Below, piece after piece: positions 15,427-23,450 of a stretch of DNA of 25,484 nt (positions within the stretch are counted from its first letter, which is position 1; each line of letters opens with the position of its first letter). The DNA is taken from NCBI GenBank assembly GCA_017394765.1, contig JAFPXF010000027.1, forward strand, positions 1 through 25,484, in the 5' to 3' direction. Position numbers and translations under genes: made by a program. This DNA comes from Bacteroidales bacterium (GTDB taxonomy: Bacteria; Bacteroidota; Bacteroidia; Bacteroidales; WCHB1-69). Below the pieces are notes generated by a model that was not told the origin of the DNA, made no database searches, and saw only the letters and a list, made by a program, of their open reading frames with translations.

Positions 15427-15463
15427 CACTCCAAAATTTTAGACAATTAAAAAACGCGAGAAA

Positions 15464-15733
15464 ATGAAAAAAGGTATCCATCCGAAAGAGTATAGAACGG
15501 TCGTTTTCAAAGATATGTCAAACGATTACGCATTCCTTACCAAATCCACCGTCAGCACGAAGGACACCATCCAATGGGAAGACGGCAATGAATATCCGTT
15601 GGTGAAGCTGGAGATTTCCAACACTTCCCACCCCTTCTTCACGGGTAAGATGAAATTGGTTGACACCGCCGGCCGTGTGGATAAATTCCGCAACAAATAC
15701 GCACGTCATTTGGACGCAAACAAAGCGAAATAA
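15464..15733 (+). CDS. rpmE2: 50S ribosomal protein L31, type B
   Basis: The 89-residue protein belongs to the large ribosomal subunit. [19 protein letters not shown] is the usual L31B start, followed by [12 protein letters not shown] (about 51-62), [10 protein letters not shown] (about 71-80) and a short basic end. It lacks the CxxC pairs of the zinc-binding type A L31, so it is the zinc-independent form. It is a single-gene unit with its own promoter at 15397-15426 and a hairpin terminator at 15758-15796. Confidence 0.96.
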   Translation: MKKGIHPKEYRTVVFKDMSNDYAFLTKSTVSTKDTIQWEDGNEYPLVKLEISNTSHPFFTGKMKLVDTAGRVDKFRNKYARHLDANKAK

Positions 15734-15741
15734 ATTCGTGA

Positions 15742-15749
15742 TATTTTTG
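15742..15749 (+). promoter_or_regulatory. Bacteroidetes -7 box, probable lon promoter
   Basis: TATTTTTG lies 9 bp after the rpmE2 stop and 64 bp before the lon ATG. The expected transcription start (about 15755) is immediately upstream of the terminator-like hairpin at 15758. No TTG with proper spacing is seen. Confidence 0.5.
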
Positions 15750-15757
15750 TACTTTCG

Positions 15758-15796
15758 CTGACCTTTTCCGATTGATTCGAAAAAGGTCAGTTTTTT
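15758..15796 (+). terminator. Rho-independent terminator after rpmE2 / hairpin in the lon leader
   Basis: CTGACCTTTT (15758-15767) pairs perfectly with AAAAGGTCAG (15781-15790), with two more G-C pairs inside after one mismatch. Six T follow (15791-15796). It ends rpmE2 transcripts and, if the box at 15742 is active, would also be the first structure in the lon mRNA. Confidence 0.85.
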
Positions 15797-15813
15797 ATTA
15801 TAACGTATTCTAT

Positions 15814-18231
15814 ATGAAAGATATATCTCTGATAGAAGATTTTATTAACAACGAATCCAATTTCATACCGTTTTTCTCTCTTGACGATGAAGAGAATCTC
15901 CGGAAGGTGGCCGTTCCCGATGAGATCGCCCTGTTGCCTTTGCGCAACACGCTCCTTTTCCCCGGTATGGTGATTCCTATCAATGTGGGACGCACCAAGT
16001 CCATCAAACTGGCTCAGGATTTTTCTCGCTCCAATATCCCTATCGGGGTCGTGGCCCAGCGCGCCAACGATGTGGAGGAACCCACGGCTGACGATCTGTA
16101 TCGTGTCGGCACCTTGGCCCACATCATCAAATACATCACCATGCCCGACGGCGGTGTCACCATTATCGTGCAGGGCCTCCGCGGTTTTGTCCTCAAGGAG
16201 ATTACCCAGACGGAGCCCTATTATAAATGTTCGGCCGAGCCCTTTGAAACCAACGAAACCGATCCTGCCATCACGGGGCACAAGAATTTCAAGGCCCTTA
16301 TCGCTTCGCTGCGCGATACGGCTTCCCGCATGGTCAAGCTTTCGCCCAACATCCCGCGAGAGGCCTCCTTCGCCCTCAAGAATATTGACAGCGATCCGTT
16401 CCTCATCAACTTCCTCGCCACAAATCTCTCCACCTCCGTGGAAGACAAGCAGGCAATCCTTGAGATGGACAACATTGTCGATCGTGCCAAGAGTGTGCTC
16501 AAGCTCCTGCAACGCGACCTGCAGCTGGTGGAGCTCAAGAACCAGATCCAGGACAAGTCGCGTCACGAGCTCGATCGCCAGCAGCGCGAGTATTTCCTTA
16601 ACCAGCAGATGAAGACCATCCAGGAGGAACTGGGCGGTTCCCCGTCCGAAAAGGACTATAGCTCGCTTCAGGAACGTGCTGCCAAGAAGAAGTGGAACCA
16701 GGAGACGGCCGATATTTTCCAGAAAGAGCTGGAAAAATTGCAGCGCACAAACCCCATGGCGCCTGATTACTCCGTGCAGCTCAATTACTTGGAGCTGTTT
16801 GTGGATTTGCCATGGAATGAATACAGCAATGACAATTTTAACCTCAACAAGGCGCGCAAGGTGCTTGACAAAGACCATTATGGTCTCGACAAGGTCAAGG
16901 AGCGCATCCTCGAATATTTGGCCGTGCTGAAACTGAAGGGTGACATGAAGTCGCCGATTCTCTGCTTGGCAGGCCCTCCGGGCGTGGGCAAGACCTCCTT
17001 GGGCAAGTCCATCGCCGCCGCCCTTGGGCGTAAGTATGTGCGTGTCTCTTTGGGCGGACTGCGGGACGAGTCCGAGATCCGAGGCCACCGCAAGACCTAC
17101 ATCGGTGCCATGCCGGGACGTATCATCCAAAATATGCGCAAGGCGGGATATGCCAATCCTGTCTTCGTGCTCGACGAGATTGACAAGGTCACGGGCATGA
17201 ACGTCCAGGGCGACCCTTCCGCAGCGCTGTTGGAAGTGATGGATCCGGAACAGAACAACGCGTTTTACGATAATTATCTGGAGACTTCATTCGACCTTTC
17301 TCGCGTGCTCTTCATCGCCACGGCCAACAATCTGAACAATGTCCATCCCGCCTTGCTCGACCGCATGGAGGTTATCGATATTGCCGGGTATTTGGCCGAG
17401 GAGAAACTTCAAATTGCCAAACGTCACCTTATTCCCAAGCAGATGGCTGAAAATGGGTTGAAGAAGGGACAGCTTAATATCAAGGACAAAACCATAGAGG
17501 CGCTTATCAGCGACTATACCCGCGAGTCGGGTGTCCGGACCTTGGAGCGCACGGTGGCCAAAATCATTCGCAAGGAAGCCGCCAAATTTGTGCAGGAGGG
17601 TTCTCTGGATAAAAATATCGAACCCGGCATGCTGAAAGAGCTGCTTGGAGCTCCAATCTTCCAGTTGGAGAAGGCTATAGACCACTCTGTGCCCGGGGTG
17701 GCTACAGGCTTGGCGTGGACTGCCGTGGGCGGCGAAATCCTGTTTGTGGAAGCCCTGACCAGTCCCGGCAAGGGCGAGCTCACCATGACCGGCAGTTTGG
17801 GCGATGTGATGAAAGAGTCGGTCACCATCGCTTATGAATACCTCAAAGCGCACGCCGCTGAATTCGGCATCGCACAAGAGACTTTTGAGAAGAACAAAGT
17901 GCACATCCATGTGCCCGAAGGCGCCACTCCGAAGGACGGCCCCTCAGCCGGTATCACGATTCTGTCTGCACTTGTCTCCGCATATACAGGAAAGCCCCTC
18001 CGCGATAAGATCGCCATGACGGGAGAGATAACTCTGCGCGGCAAGTTGCTTCCGGTAGGCGGCATTAAGGAGAAGATACTCGCCGCCAAGCGCAGCGGCA
18101 TCTTTGACATCGTCATGTGCACCGATAACAAAAAGGATATTGACGATATAAAGGAGAATCTGATTGCAGGGATGACATTCCATTTTTTCACTTCAATGAA
18201 GGATGCAGTGGATTTTAATTTTGGCAAGTGA
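15814..18231 (+). CDS. lon: ATP-dependent protease Lon
   Basis: Cytoplasmic serine protease of about 805 residues that unfolds and degrades damaged and regulatory proteins. It has an N-terminal LON substrate-binding domain (LPLRNTLLFPGMVIPI near 41-56), a helical region, the AAA+ module with Walker A GPPGVGKT at 387-394 and Walker B VFVLDEID, and a C-terminal peptidase domain with the catalytic dyad Ser711 (PKDGPSAG) and Lys752 (GGIKEK). A frame extension to a TTG at 15772 runs through the terminator hairpin, so the ATG at 15814 (MKDISLIEDF) is chosen. It is preceded by a possible promoter at 15742-15749. The following gene, meaB, starts 39 bp later and may be co-transcribed. Confidence 0.97.
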   Translation: MKDISLIEDFINNESNFIPFFSLDDEENLRKVAVPDEIALLPLRNTLLFPGMVIPINVGRTKSIKLAQDFSRSNIPIGVVAQRANDVEEPTADDLYRVGTLAHIIKYITMPDGGVTIIVQGLRGFVLKEITQTEPYYKCSAEPFETNETDPAITGHKNFKALIASLRDTASRMVKLSPNIPREASFALKNIDSDPFLINFLATNLSTSVEDKQAILEMDNIVDRAKSVLKLLQRDLQLVELKNQIQDKSRHELDRQQREYFLNQQMKTIQEELGGSPSEKDYSSLQERAAKKKWNQETADIFQKELEKLQRTNPMAPDYSVQLNYLELFVDLPWNEYSNDNFNLNKARKVLDKDHYGLDKVKERILEYLAVLKLKGDMKSPILCLAGPPGVGKTSLGKSIAAALGRKYVRVSLGGLRDESEIRGHRKTYIGAMPGRIIQNMRKAGYANPVFVLDEIDKVTGMNVQGDPSAALLEVMDPEQNNAFYDNYLETSFDLSRVLFIATANNLNNVHPALLDRMEVIDIAGYLAEEKLQIAKRHLIPKQMAENGLKKGQLNIKDKTIEALISDYTRESGVRTLERTVAKIIRKEAAKFVQEGSLDKNIEPGMLKELLGAPIFQLEKAIDHSVPGVATGLAWTAVGGEILFVEALTSPGKGELTMTGSLGDVMKESVTIAYEYLKAHAAEFGIAQETFEKNKVHIHVPEGATPKDGPSAGITILSALVSAYTGKPLRDKIAMTGEITLRGKLLPVGGIKEKILAAKRSGIFDIVMCTDNKKDIDDIKENLIAGMTFHFFTSMKDAVDFNFGK

Positions 18232-18270
18232 TGACAAAATTGTAATTCAGAAAACCAAAATTCAAAGGGA

Positions 18271-19329
18271 ATGGAAAGATTTTTCAAGTCGGCGTTGACG
18301 GAACGCGAGGGCATAGAACAGCCTATGAATGTGAACCCGAACCCCGTGGTCCGCAAGCGGCGCAAATTGTCGTTGGACGAGTATTGCCAGGGCATCCTCG
18401 ATGGAGACCGCACTGTCTTGAGCCGTGCCATCACGATGATTGAAAGTTCAAATCCCGATCATTTGGCGATGGCACAGGATATCATCGAACGTTGTCTGCC
18501 ACATTCGGGAAACTCTTTGCGCATCGGCATCACGGGCGTGCCCGGTGTGGGCAAGAGCACTTTCATCGAGGCCTTCGGCAAAATGCTGACCGCTTCAGGG
18601 CACAAGGTGGCTGTGCTGGCCATCGACCCCAGTAGCGAGCGCACCAAGGGGAGCATTCTCGGCGACAAGACCCGTATGGAGCAATTGTCGGTGGACCCCG
18701 ATGCCTATATCCGCCCTTCGCCCTCTGGCAGCACCCTCGGCGGCGTGGCCCGCAAGACCCGCGAGACCATCGTGCTCTGCGAGGCCGCCGGCTTCGACGT
18801 GATTCTGGTGGAAACTGTCGGGGTAGGGCAGTCCGAGACGGTCGTCAAGTCAATGGTTGACTTTTTCCTGCTTCTGATGCTGGCCGGCGCCGGCGATGAG
18901 CTTCAGGGCATCAAGCGCGGCATCATGGAGATGGCAGACGGCTTGGTTATCAACAAAGCCGATGGCGACAACAAGTCCAAGGCGGTGGCCGCCCAAGCCC
19001 AATATCGCGCTGCCCTCAAACTGTTTCCCATGAACGAGAGCGGATGGACCGTCCCCGTGGAGATATGCTCCGCCTTGGAGGGCTTCGCCATCGACAAGGT
19101 ATGGGAAATTATTGGCCAGTATGTCACGCTGACCAGGGCCAACGGCTATTTTGAGCGCAATCGCACCGAGCAGAACGTCAACATTTTCTACAACTGGATT
19201 AATTTCACGTTGCAGAACCGTTTCTACAACGACCCTGAAATCCAGAAGCGCATAGAGGAATTTCTGCCTAAAATCCGTAACAAGCAGGTGTCGCCCTATA
19301 TGGCGGCAGGATCACTCACGGAAGGGTGA
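18271..19329 (+). CDS. meaB: MeaB/ArgK-type G3E GTPase, methylmalonyl-CoA mutase chaperone
   Basis: This GTPase is known to protect and reload adenosylcobalamin-dependent methylmalonyl-CoA mutase. The 352-residue product has Walker [10 protein letters not shown] at 89-97, the family segment [20 protein letters not shown], the switch-like [10 protein letters not shown], and NKADGDN for guanine recognition. The C-terminal part is the usual dimerisation arm. The start MERFFKS at 18271 is used; an in-frame ATG at 18325 (MNVNPNP) is an alternative. No mutase subunit lies in the window, so its partner must be encoded elsewhere. The gene lies 39 bp after lon and faces the convergent purF-like gene. 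Confidence 0.93.
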   Translation: MERFFKSALTEREGIEQPMNVNPNPVVRKRRKLSLDEYCQGILDGDRTVLSRAITMIESSNPDHLAMAQDIIERCLPHSGNSLRIGITGVPGVGKSTFIEAFGKMLTASGHKVAVLAIDPSSERTKGSILGDKTRMEQLSVDPDAYIRPSPSGSTLGGVARKTRETIVLCEAAGFDVILVETVGVGQSETVVKSMVDFFLLLMLAGAGDELQGIKRGIMEMADGLVINKADGDNKSKAVAAQAQYRAALKLFPMNESGWTVPVEICSALEGFAIDKVWEIIGQYVTLTRANGYFERNRTEQNVNIFYNWINFTLQNRFYNDPEIQKRIEEFLPKIRNKQVSPYMAAGSLTEG

Positions 19330-19372
19330 TGCCCATGACTGGCGCTTCGCAAGATACCGCATAAGGTTAATG

Positions 19373-19396
19373 GCCTTGGTGGAGAAGCACCATGGC
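19373..19396. terminator. Hairpin between the convergent meaB and purF-like genes
   Basis: GCCTTGGTG (19373-19381) and CACCATGGC (19388-19396) form a 9-bp stem with one mismatch around a 6-nt loop, 43 bp after meaB and 6 bp after the purF-like stop. There is no T-run, so it may serve both directions weakly. Confidence 0.4.
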
Positions 19397-19402
19397 ACGT
19401 CT

Positions 19403-20809
19403 CTATTCTCCGAAAGAGGAACCGTCGAAGCAGTGGGTGCAGATGCGCTCCTTGGGCAACCCGATGGCCTTGGCAATGGTGCCGAGGGTGTTGAACTTCA
19501 AGGAATCGACTCCCAAATGCTGGCGAATAACTTCCACCATCTTTGCGTATTGCGGCGTGGTGTCATCCATGTATAGATGCAAGTTCTTGGTGCTGTCGCC
19601 TTCGAGTTCTTCAATGACCCGGCGGGTGATAAGTTCCAGTTCGGTCTTGGAGGCCGAGAAGTTGAGGTAGTAGCATCCGTAGAGCAGTGGGGGACAGCTG
19701 ATGCGGATGTGGACCTCCTTGGCACCGGCGGCGTAAAGCTTGCGGACATTGTCGCGGAGCTGGGTGCCACGCACGATGGAGTCATCGCAGAAAACCACGC
19801 GCTTGCCCTGCAGCAATGTGTGGTTGGGCAGCAATTTCATCATGGCCACATGCTCGCGTGCGCTTTGGTTGGAGGGCATGAAACTGCGTGACCATGTGGG
19901 CGTGTATTTCACAATGGCACGCTCGTAGGGAATGCCACGCCCTTTGGCGTAACCCACGGCCATGCCGATTCCGGAGTCTGGGATGGCTGAGACAAAGTCT
20001 GCTTCAACATCGTCACTCTTGCCCATCTCATAACCGCCTAAATAACGGGAATTTTCCACGTTGATGTTTTCATACATGGTGGAGGGATAACCGTAGTAAA
20101 TCCATAAGAATGAGCAAATCTGCATCTTGTCGTTCGGGGCAAGCAATTGCTGGTGTCCATCTGCAGTGACTTTTACAATCTCGCCCGGCCCCACGAAATA
20201 CTCAGGCTCATAGCCGAGGTTTATAAAGCTGTGGCTCTCAAAGGCGAGCGCATAACCGTCATCATTGCGTCCGATGACGATGGGCGTGCGCCCATAGATG
20301 TCGCGGGCTGCGATGATGCCCTCGTCGGTGAGCAACAGCATGGAACAGGAACCCTTGATTTTGCGGTAAACGTTCTGGATGCCGTCCACAAAAGTCTCGC
20401 CTTGTGTGATAAGGAGAGCGATGAGCTCGGTTTGGTTGGTGATCCCGGAGCTGAGCTCCGTGAACTGTTGGCGGTTGTCAAGACACTCTTTCTCCAGTTC
20501 TTTGAGATTGTTGACGCGTGCCACCGTCACGATGGCGAAACGGCCGAGGTGGGAGTTGACCACCAGTGGCTGCGAATCGGTGTCGCTGATGGTCCCAATG
20601 CCGGAATTGCCCGTGAATTTGTCAAGCTCATCCCCGAATTTGGTGCGGAAATAGGAATTGTCAATATTATGAATGGAACGGCGGAAAGAGCCATTGTCCA
20701 AAGTGACGATACCGCCGCGTTTTGTCCCAAGGTGAGAATGGTAATCCACTCCGTAGAAAAGATCTGAAATGCAGGGTCTTGTGGAAATCACGCCAAAATA
20801 ACCGCCCAT
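19403..20809 (-). CDS. PurF-family amidophosphoribosyltransferase-like protein without the N-terminal catalytic Cys
   Basis: The 468-residue protein has the two-domain PurF layout: a class II glutamine amidotransferase fold at about 1-235 and a phosphoribosyltransferase domain at about 260-440. The PRPP-binding signature VVFCDDSIVRGTQ is intact at 338-350. True PurF starts its mature chain with Cys (CGVFG or CGIVG). Here the sequence begins MGGYFGVIS, so the nucleophile is Gly, and the glutamine-binding region reads GTISDTDSQ (72-80) where GH-x-RYST is usual. It may be unable to use glutamine, or may use ammonia or a partner. I recall a similar second PurF-like protein in Bacteroides, so this is probably a conserved subfamily and not decay. 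The real purF may be elsewhere. A -7 box lies at 20862-20869. Confidence 0.85.
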   Translation of the reverse strand: MGGYFGVISTRPCISDLFYGVDYHSHLGTKRGGIVTLDNGSFRRSIHNIDNSYFRTKFGDELDKFTGNSGIGTISDTDSQPLVVNSHLGRFAIVTVARVNNLKELEKECLDNRQQFTELSSGITNQTELIALLITQGETFVDGIQNVYRKIKGSCSMLLLTDEGIIAARDIYGRTPIVIGRNDDGYALAFESHSFINLGYEPEYFVGPGEIVKVTADGHQQLLAPNDKMQICSFLWIYYGYPSTMYENINVENSRYLGGYEMGKSDDVEADFVSAIPDSGIGMAVGYAKGRGIPYERAIVKYTPTWSRSFMPSNQSAREHVAMMKLLPNHTLLQGKRVVFCDDSIVRGTQLRDNVRKLYAAGAKEVHIRISCPPLLYGCYYLNFSASKTELELITRRVIEELEGDSTKNLHLYMDDTTPQYAKMVEVIRQHLGVDSLKFNTLGTIAKAIGLPKERICTHCFDGSSFGE

Positions 20810-20861
20810 AAACTCTTGATGTTAAATTGATTTATAAAACAAGATAGGATTAAGACGGGCG

Positions 20862-20869
20862 CAAAAGTA
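20862..20869 (-). promoter_or_regulatory. Bacteroidetes -7 box for the purF-like gene
   Basis: Minus-strand TACTTTTG, 52 bp upstream of the ATG at 20809. No TTG at the expected -33 position, so support is moderate. Confidence 0.5.
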
Positions 20870-20928
20870 CATTTTTTCTTGAAAGAAAGATGTCGGATAT
20901 GGCAAAAGAACATAGTGTAAATCGTACT

Positions 20929-21768
20929 TTATTGCATTGTAAGGAGATACGATTTCAACTTTTTTTTCAACATGACATTGTGCATGTGCCACACCGGCCC
21001 TTGACCGTGACCTATTTCCATCCGGGAACCGTGGCGGATGGCTCCCGTAAGATAGGTCTTGGCGGACTTCACGGCCGATTTAAGATTCTTGCCCATGCCT
21101 AAAAATGTGGCAATGGCCGACGACAAGGTGCAGCCCGTTCCATGAAGATTCGCTGTCTCTATTCTCGTATCAGAAAACCGCGACAAGTGCCCGTCGGCGA
21201 AGAGTACATCGCACATCTCGTTGCCATCCAGATGGCCGCCCTTCACCAGCACACTGGTGTTGTGTCTCAACGCCAGCTCTTCCGCAGCCGCTTCCATCTC
21301 GGATATTTCTGTTACGAGTCTGCCCATCAATAAGCTCACCTCGTGCAGATTGGGGGTTATCAGCGTGCTGAGCGGGAAGAGCTCCTGCTTGATGATGTCC
21401 ACGGTCTCCTCGGCCATCAGGCGGCAGCCGGAGGTGGAAACCATCACGGGGTCATAGACCACAAAGCGCGGCTGATGGCGGCGCAGGCCGTTGGCGATGG
21501 CATGCACGATGTCGGGATCGTTGACCATCCCGATTTTCACGGCGTCAACCGACAAGTCGTTCATCACTGAGTCGATTTGGGCAGAGACCATTTCTGGCGT
21601 CACGGGCATCACACCCTGCACGCCGGTGGTGTTCTGGGCTGTGATGGCCGTGATGACGGAGGCCGCGTATGCGCCTAAGGCGGAGATGGTTTTGATATCG
21701 GCCTGGATGCCGGCACCGCCGGAACAGTCAGAGCCGGCAATGGTGAGAATGATGGCGGGATTCTTCAT
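20929..21768 (-). CDS. thiD: Hydroxymethylpyrimidine (phosphate) kinase
   Basis: The enzyme phosphorylates HMP and HMP-phosphate to HMP-pyrophosphate for thiamine synthesis or salvage. The 279-residue product has the ribokinase-like fold with [17 protein letters not shown] (11-27), DPVMVSTSG (106-114), the TPN segment (138-140), VKGGH (175-179) and the anion-hole motif GTGC (210-213). The frame is open for 75 codons further upstream, but that stretch overlaps thiE and shows no family similarity, so MKNPAII at 21768 is the start. It follows thiE by 7 bp. The C-terminus continues about 15 basic residues (for example LKKKLKSYL) past the usual end, perhaps a neutral extension. Confidence 0.94.
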   Translation of the reverse strand: MKNPAIILTIAGSDCSGGAGIQADIKTISALGAYAASVITAITAQNTTGVQGVMPVTPEMVSAQIDSVMNDLSVDAVKIGMVNDPDIVHAIANGLRRHQPRFVVYDPVMVSTSGCRLMAEETVDIIKQELFPLSTLITPNLHEVSLLMGRLVTEISEMEAAAEELALRHNTSVLVKGGHLDGNEMCDVLFADGHLSRFSDTRIETANLHGTGCTLSSAIATFLGMGKNLKSAVKSAKTYLTGAIRHGSRMEIGHGQGPVWHMHNVMLKKKLKSYLLTMQ

Positions 21769-21775
21769 TATTCTG

Positions 21776-22369
21776 CTATTTGGATTGGATGGTTTGCAAT
21801 AATTGATGGAAATGAGGTATAAACTCGGCCCCTTTTCGGTTCCATACATCGCCCAGCAGGGCCACGCCCCCGAAACCGAAGGACTTGACTTCGGGAATGT
21901 TGTCGGCACAGATGCCGCCGAGGGCCACGACCTTTTTGTCGATGAGACCGCGCGACCGGGCATCTTGCAGTTGCTCGGCCGTGAAGTGCGCACCGTAGCC
22001 CTCCTTGGAGATACTGTCGTAAATGGGACTCAGGAAAACATAATCGCACGAAGGCTTCCATTCTTCCACTTCCTGCAGCGAGTGGCACGAGCGGCTGATG
22101 TGACCGTGGTATCCCTCAGGTGCCACTGGGTTGCGCGCATTGAGATGGATGCCTTTTAACCGGTATTTTTCCACCAGTTCAAAATGCTCGTGCAGGACTA
22201 TTCGGTTCCTGAAGGGCTCGGACACGGATTGCAACAGATGCTCCACCTCATCGCTGGAAGAGTGGGGTTTGCGAAGGTGCAGAATCTCCAAACCCGCCTC
22301 AAACAATGCATTGACGGAGGCGGCTTCATCGGCAAGGAATGCCGGAGATGTGATCACAATCAATTTCAT
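21776..22369 (-). CDS. thiE: ThiE/TenI-family thiamine phosphate synthase-like protein
   Basis: The 197-residue TIM-barrel protein is of the thiamine phosphate synthase/TenI superfamily. Visible elements are LHLRKPHSS (30-37), GIHLNARN (73-80), [10 protein letters not shown] (94-103), [15 protein letters not shown] (112-126), VVALGGI (147-153) and [10 protein letters not shown] (167-176). Canonical ThiE has GQxD after GIHL, with the Asp helping to bind Mg-pyrophosphate; here NARN stands in its place. That resembles TenI-like proteins (thiazole tautomerase) or a Bacteroidetes ThiE variant. It lies between the thiF-like gene (17 bp upstream) and thiD (7 bp downstream), so a role in thiamine synthesis is likely, but the exact reaction is open. 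Confidence 0.8.
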   Translation of the reverse strand: MKLIVITSPAFLADEAASVNALFEAGLEILHLRKPHSSSDEVEHLLQSVSEPFRNRIVLHEHFELVEKYRLKGIHLNARNPVAPEGYHGHISRSCHSLQEVEEWKPSCDYVFLSPIYDSISKEGYGAHFTAEQLQDARSRGLIDKKVVALGGICADNIPEVKSFGFGGVALLGDVWNRKGAEFIPHFHQLLQTIQSK

Positions 22370-22386
22370 TATACCCGAAACAGCTG

Positions 22387-23091
22387 TTAAAAATCGTAAA
22401 TAGCCGACCCCATCGTGCGCAGGTCGATGGTCCAGAGTTTGCCAATTAAGGGTTCGCCAATGCCAGTGATGAGTTTGATGGCTTCGGTGGCTGCCACGCT
22501 GCCCACGATGGCTGGCGTGGTGCCGAGCACTCCCTTGTCGCGGATGTCGGTGGGCTGCACCACGGAGTCTTCGGGGTATAGCATCCGATACGAGCGGGGG
22601 GTGTCGCCGGTGCTGAACACGGACACTTGCCCCTCAAAGCCCTTGATGGCGCCAAACACGTAGGGTTTGTGCGCCTCGAGGCAGGCATCGTTCAGCAGGT
22701 AGCGGGTGGCGAAGTTGTCGCAGCCATCCAGCACCAGATCGTAGTGGGCCACGATGTCGGCCACATTGTCTTTAGTGAGGCGAAACGGGAAGGTTTCAAT
22801 CTTCACGTCGCTGTTGAGCGCGTGCAGGCGGCGAGTGGCGCACTCGGCTTTGGACAGGCCCACCTCCTCTTCAGTGTAGAGAATTTGCCGTTGCAGGTTG
22901 CTGATGCTCACCACATCGTCGTCCACAAGGCCCAAGGTGCCCACGCCCGCGGCGGTGAGATAGATGGAGGCAGGAGAGCCCAAGCCCCCCACGCCCACCA
23001 CGAGCACCTTGGCGTTCATCAGTTTCTGTTGGCCTGATTCGCCCAGTTCGGGCAGTACAGTTTGTCGGAGGTATCTTTCGGACTTTTCCAT
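22387..23091 (-). CDS. thiF: ThiF/MoeB-family adenylyltransferase (E1-like) without the zinc cysteines
   Basis: E1-like enzymes of this family adenylate the C-terminal Gly of a small sulfur carrier such as ThiS. The 234-residue protein has the Rossmann motif GVGGLGS (33-39), the DDDVVSISNLQRQ segment (57-69) with conserved Arg68, and the DGCDNFATRY segment (122-131). In MoeB/ThiF two CxxC pairs bind zinc and the first reads C-x-x-C-L-x-P. Here the matching place is SYRMLYP (167-173), and no cysteine occurs after residue 137. It begins a probable operon thiF - thiE - thiD. No thiS, thiG, thiH or thiC is in the window, so the carrier is unknown. A possible leader with a hairpin lies upstream. 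Confidence 0.85.
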   Translation of the reverse strand: MEKSERYLRQTVLPELGESGQQKLMNAKVLVVGVGGLGSPASIYLTAAGVGTLGLVDDDVVSISNLQRQILYTEEEVGLSKAECATRRLHALNSDVKIETFPFRLTKDNVADIVAHYDLVLDGCDNFATRYLLNDACLEAHKPYVFGAIKGFEGQVSVFSTGDTPRSYRMLYPEDSVVQPTDIRDKGVLGTTPAIVGSVAATEAIKLITGIGEPLIGKLWTIDLRTMGSAIYDF

Positions 23092-23154
23092 TTGTAATCA
23101 ATTGAAAATTTGCAATAATAATTCTGTTGTTTTCCAAACGTTTCCACCGCTATA

Positions 23155-23188
23155 GAGAGGTGAGAAATTCGGACAACACCACTCTCTC
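23155..23188 (-). promoter_or_regulatory. Hairpin in the predicted thiF leader
   Basis: On the minus strand AGAGAG-TG-GTG pairs with CACCTCTCT: nine pairs with a 2-nt bulge around a loop of about a dozen bases. It would lie near the 5' end of a transcript starting from the box at 23200-23207, about 65 bases before the thiF ATG. It does not match the TPP riboswitch core, so its role, if any, is unknown. Confidence 0.35.
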
Positions 23189-23199
23189 ATACGACGCGG

Positions 23200-23207
23200 C
23201 AAAGATA
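23200..23207 (-). promoter_or_regulatory. Bacteroidetes -7 box for the thiF-thiE-thiD operon
   Basis: Minus-strand TATCTTTG, 108 bp upstream of the thiF ATG, predicting a leader of about 100 nt. No TTG at -33 was found. Confidence 0.4.
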
Positions 23208-23350
23208 ACATCTTTATCCTTACGCTTCCATTCCATCACACACCCGTTTCCACAAAGCGGCTTAGGGTGATTGCGGTGAGATTATTGCAGATCAGCAGAA
23301 AACAAGAAGAAATAATTTTTAGAAAAAACAGTGCCAAACCGAATTTTTTG

Positions 23351-23358
23351 TATTTTTG
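23351..23358 (+). promoter_or_regulatory. Bacteroidetes -7 box for the small RNA candidate
   Basis: TATTTTTG ends 6 bases before the first base of the closing helix of the RNA candidate. It is embedded in a 21-base stretch identical to that of the ftsX promoter. No protein-coding gene follows on this strand. Confidence 0.55.
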
Positions 23359-23363
23359 CCGCT

Positions 23364-23450
23364 GGAAATCAATAGGGGAACAGTCCGTACAGACGTCCAC
23401 AATTCGGTGACGACCTTTTAGAGAGCCGACCTGTCGATTTCTTTTTTTTT
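23364..23450 (+). ncRNA. Candidate structured small RNA (about 87 nt, three-way junction, U9 terminator)
   Basis: A -7 box at 23351-23358 predicts a start at about 23364. The 5' arm GAAATCAATAGG (23365-23376) pairs with the 3' arm CCTGTCGATTTC (23430-23441): 12 positions with one A-C mismatch and one G-U pair. Nine T follow at 23442-23450. Between the arms, 23377-23398 folds into a hairpin of seven pairs with two bulged A, and 23404-23408 pairs with 23425-23429, giving a three-way junction. Promoter, closing stem and U-tract are flush with one another, the expected design of an independent small RNA. Its 3' end is antisense to the last codons of the unknown gene at 23418-23855, whose AAA AAA AAA lysine codons supply the T-run. 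It is not tmRNA, the SRP-RNA apical loop or a tRNA. Function unknown. Confidence 0.5.

Noticed and set aside
14251..15429. Long minus-strand open frame (392 codons) opposite uppP and truB
   Set aside because: It is complementary to two well-identified genes and has a random, His/Gly-rich composition typical of antisense frames in GC-rich codon-biased DNA.
15772..15813. Upstream TTG start extending lon by 14 residues
   Set aside because: The extension runs through the rpmE2 terminator hairpin and T-run; MKDISLIEDF at 15814 is a normal Lon start.
21769..21993. 75-codon N-terminal extension of thiD
   Set aside because: It overlaps thiE in another frame, is rich in Ser/Pro/Arg like a shadow frame, and the kinase fold begins at [14 protein letters not shown].
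23092..23350. TPP riboswitch upstream of thiF
   Set aside because: The conserved CUGAGA and ACCUGA elements are not found on the minus strand of the leader.
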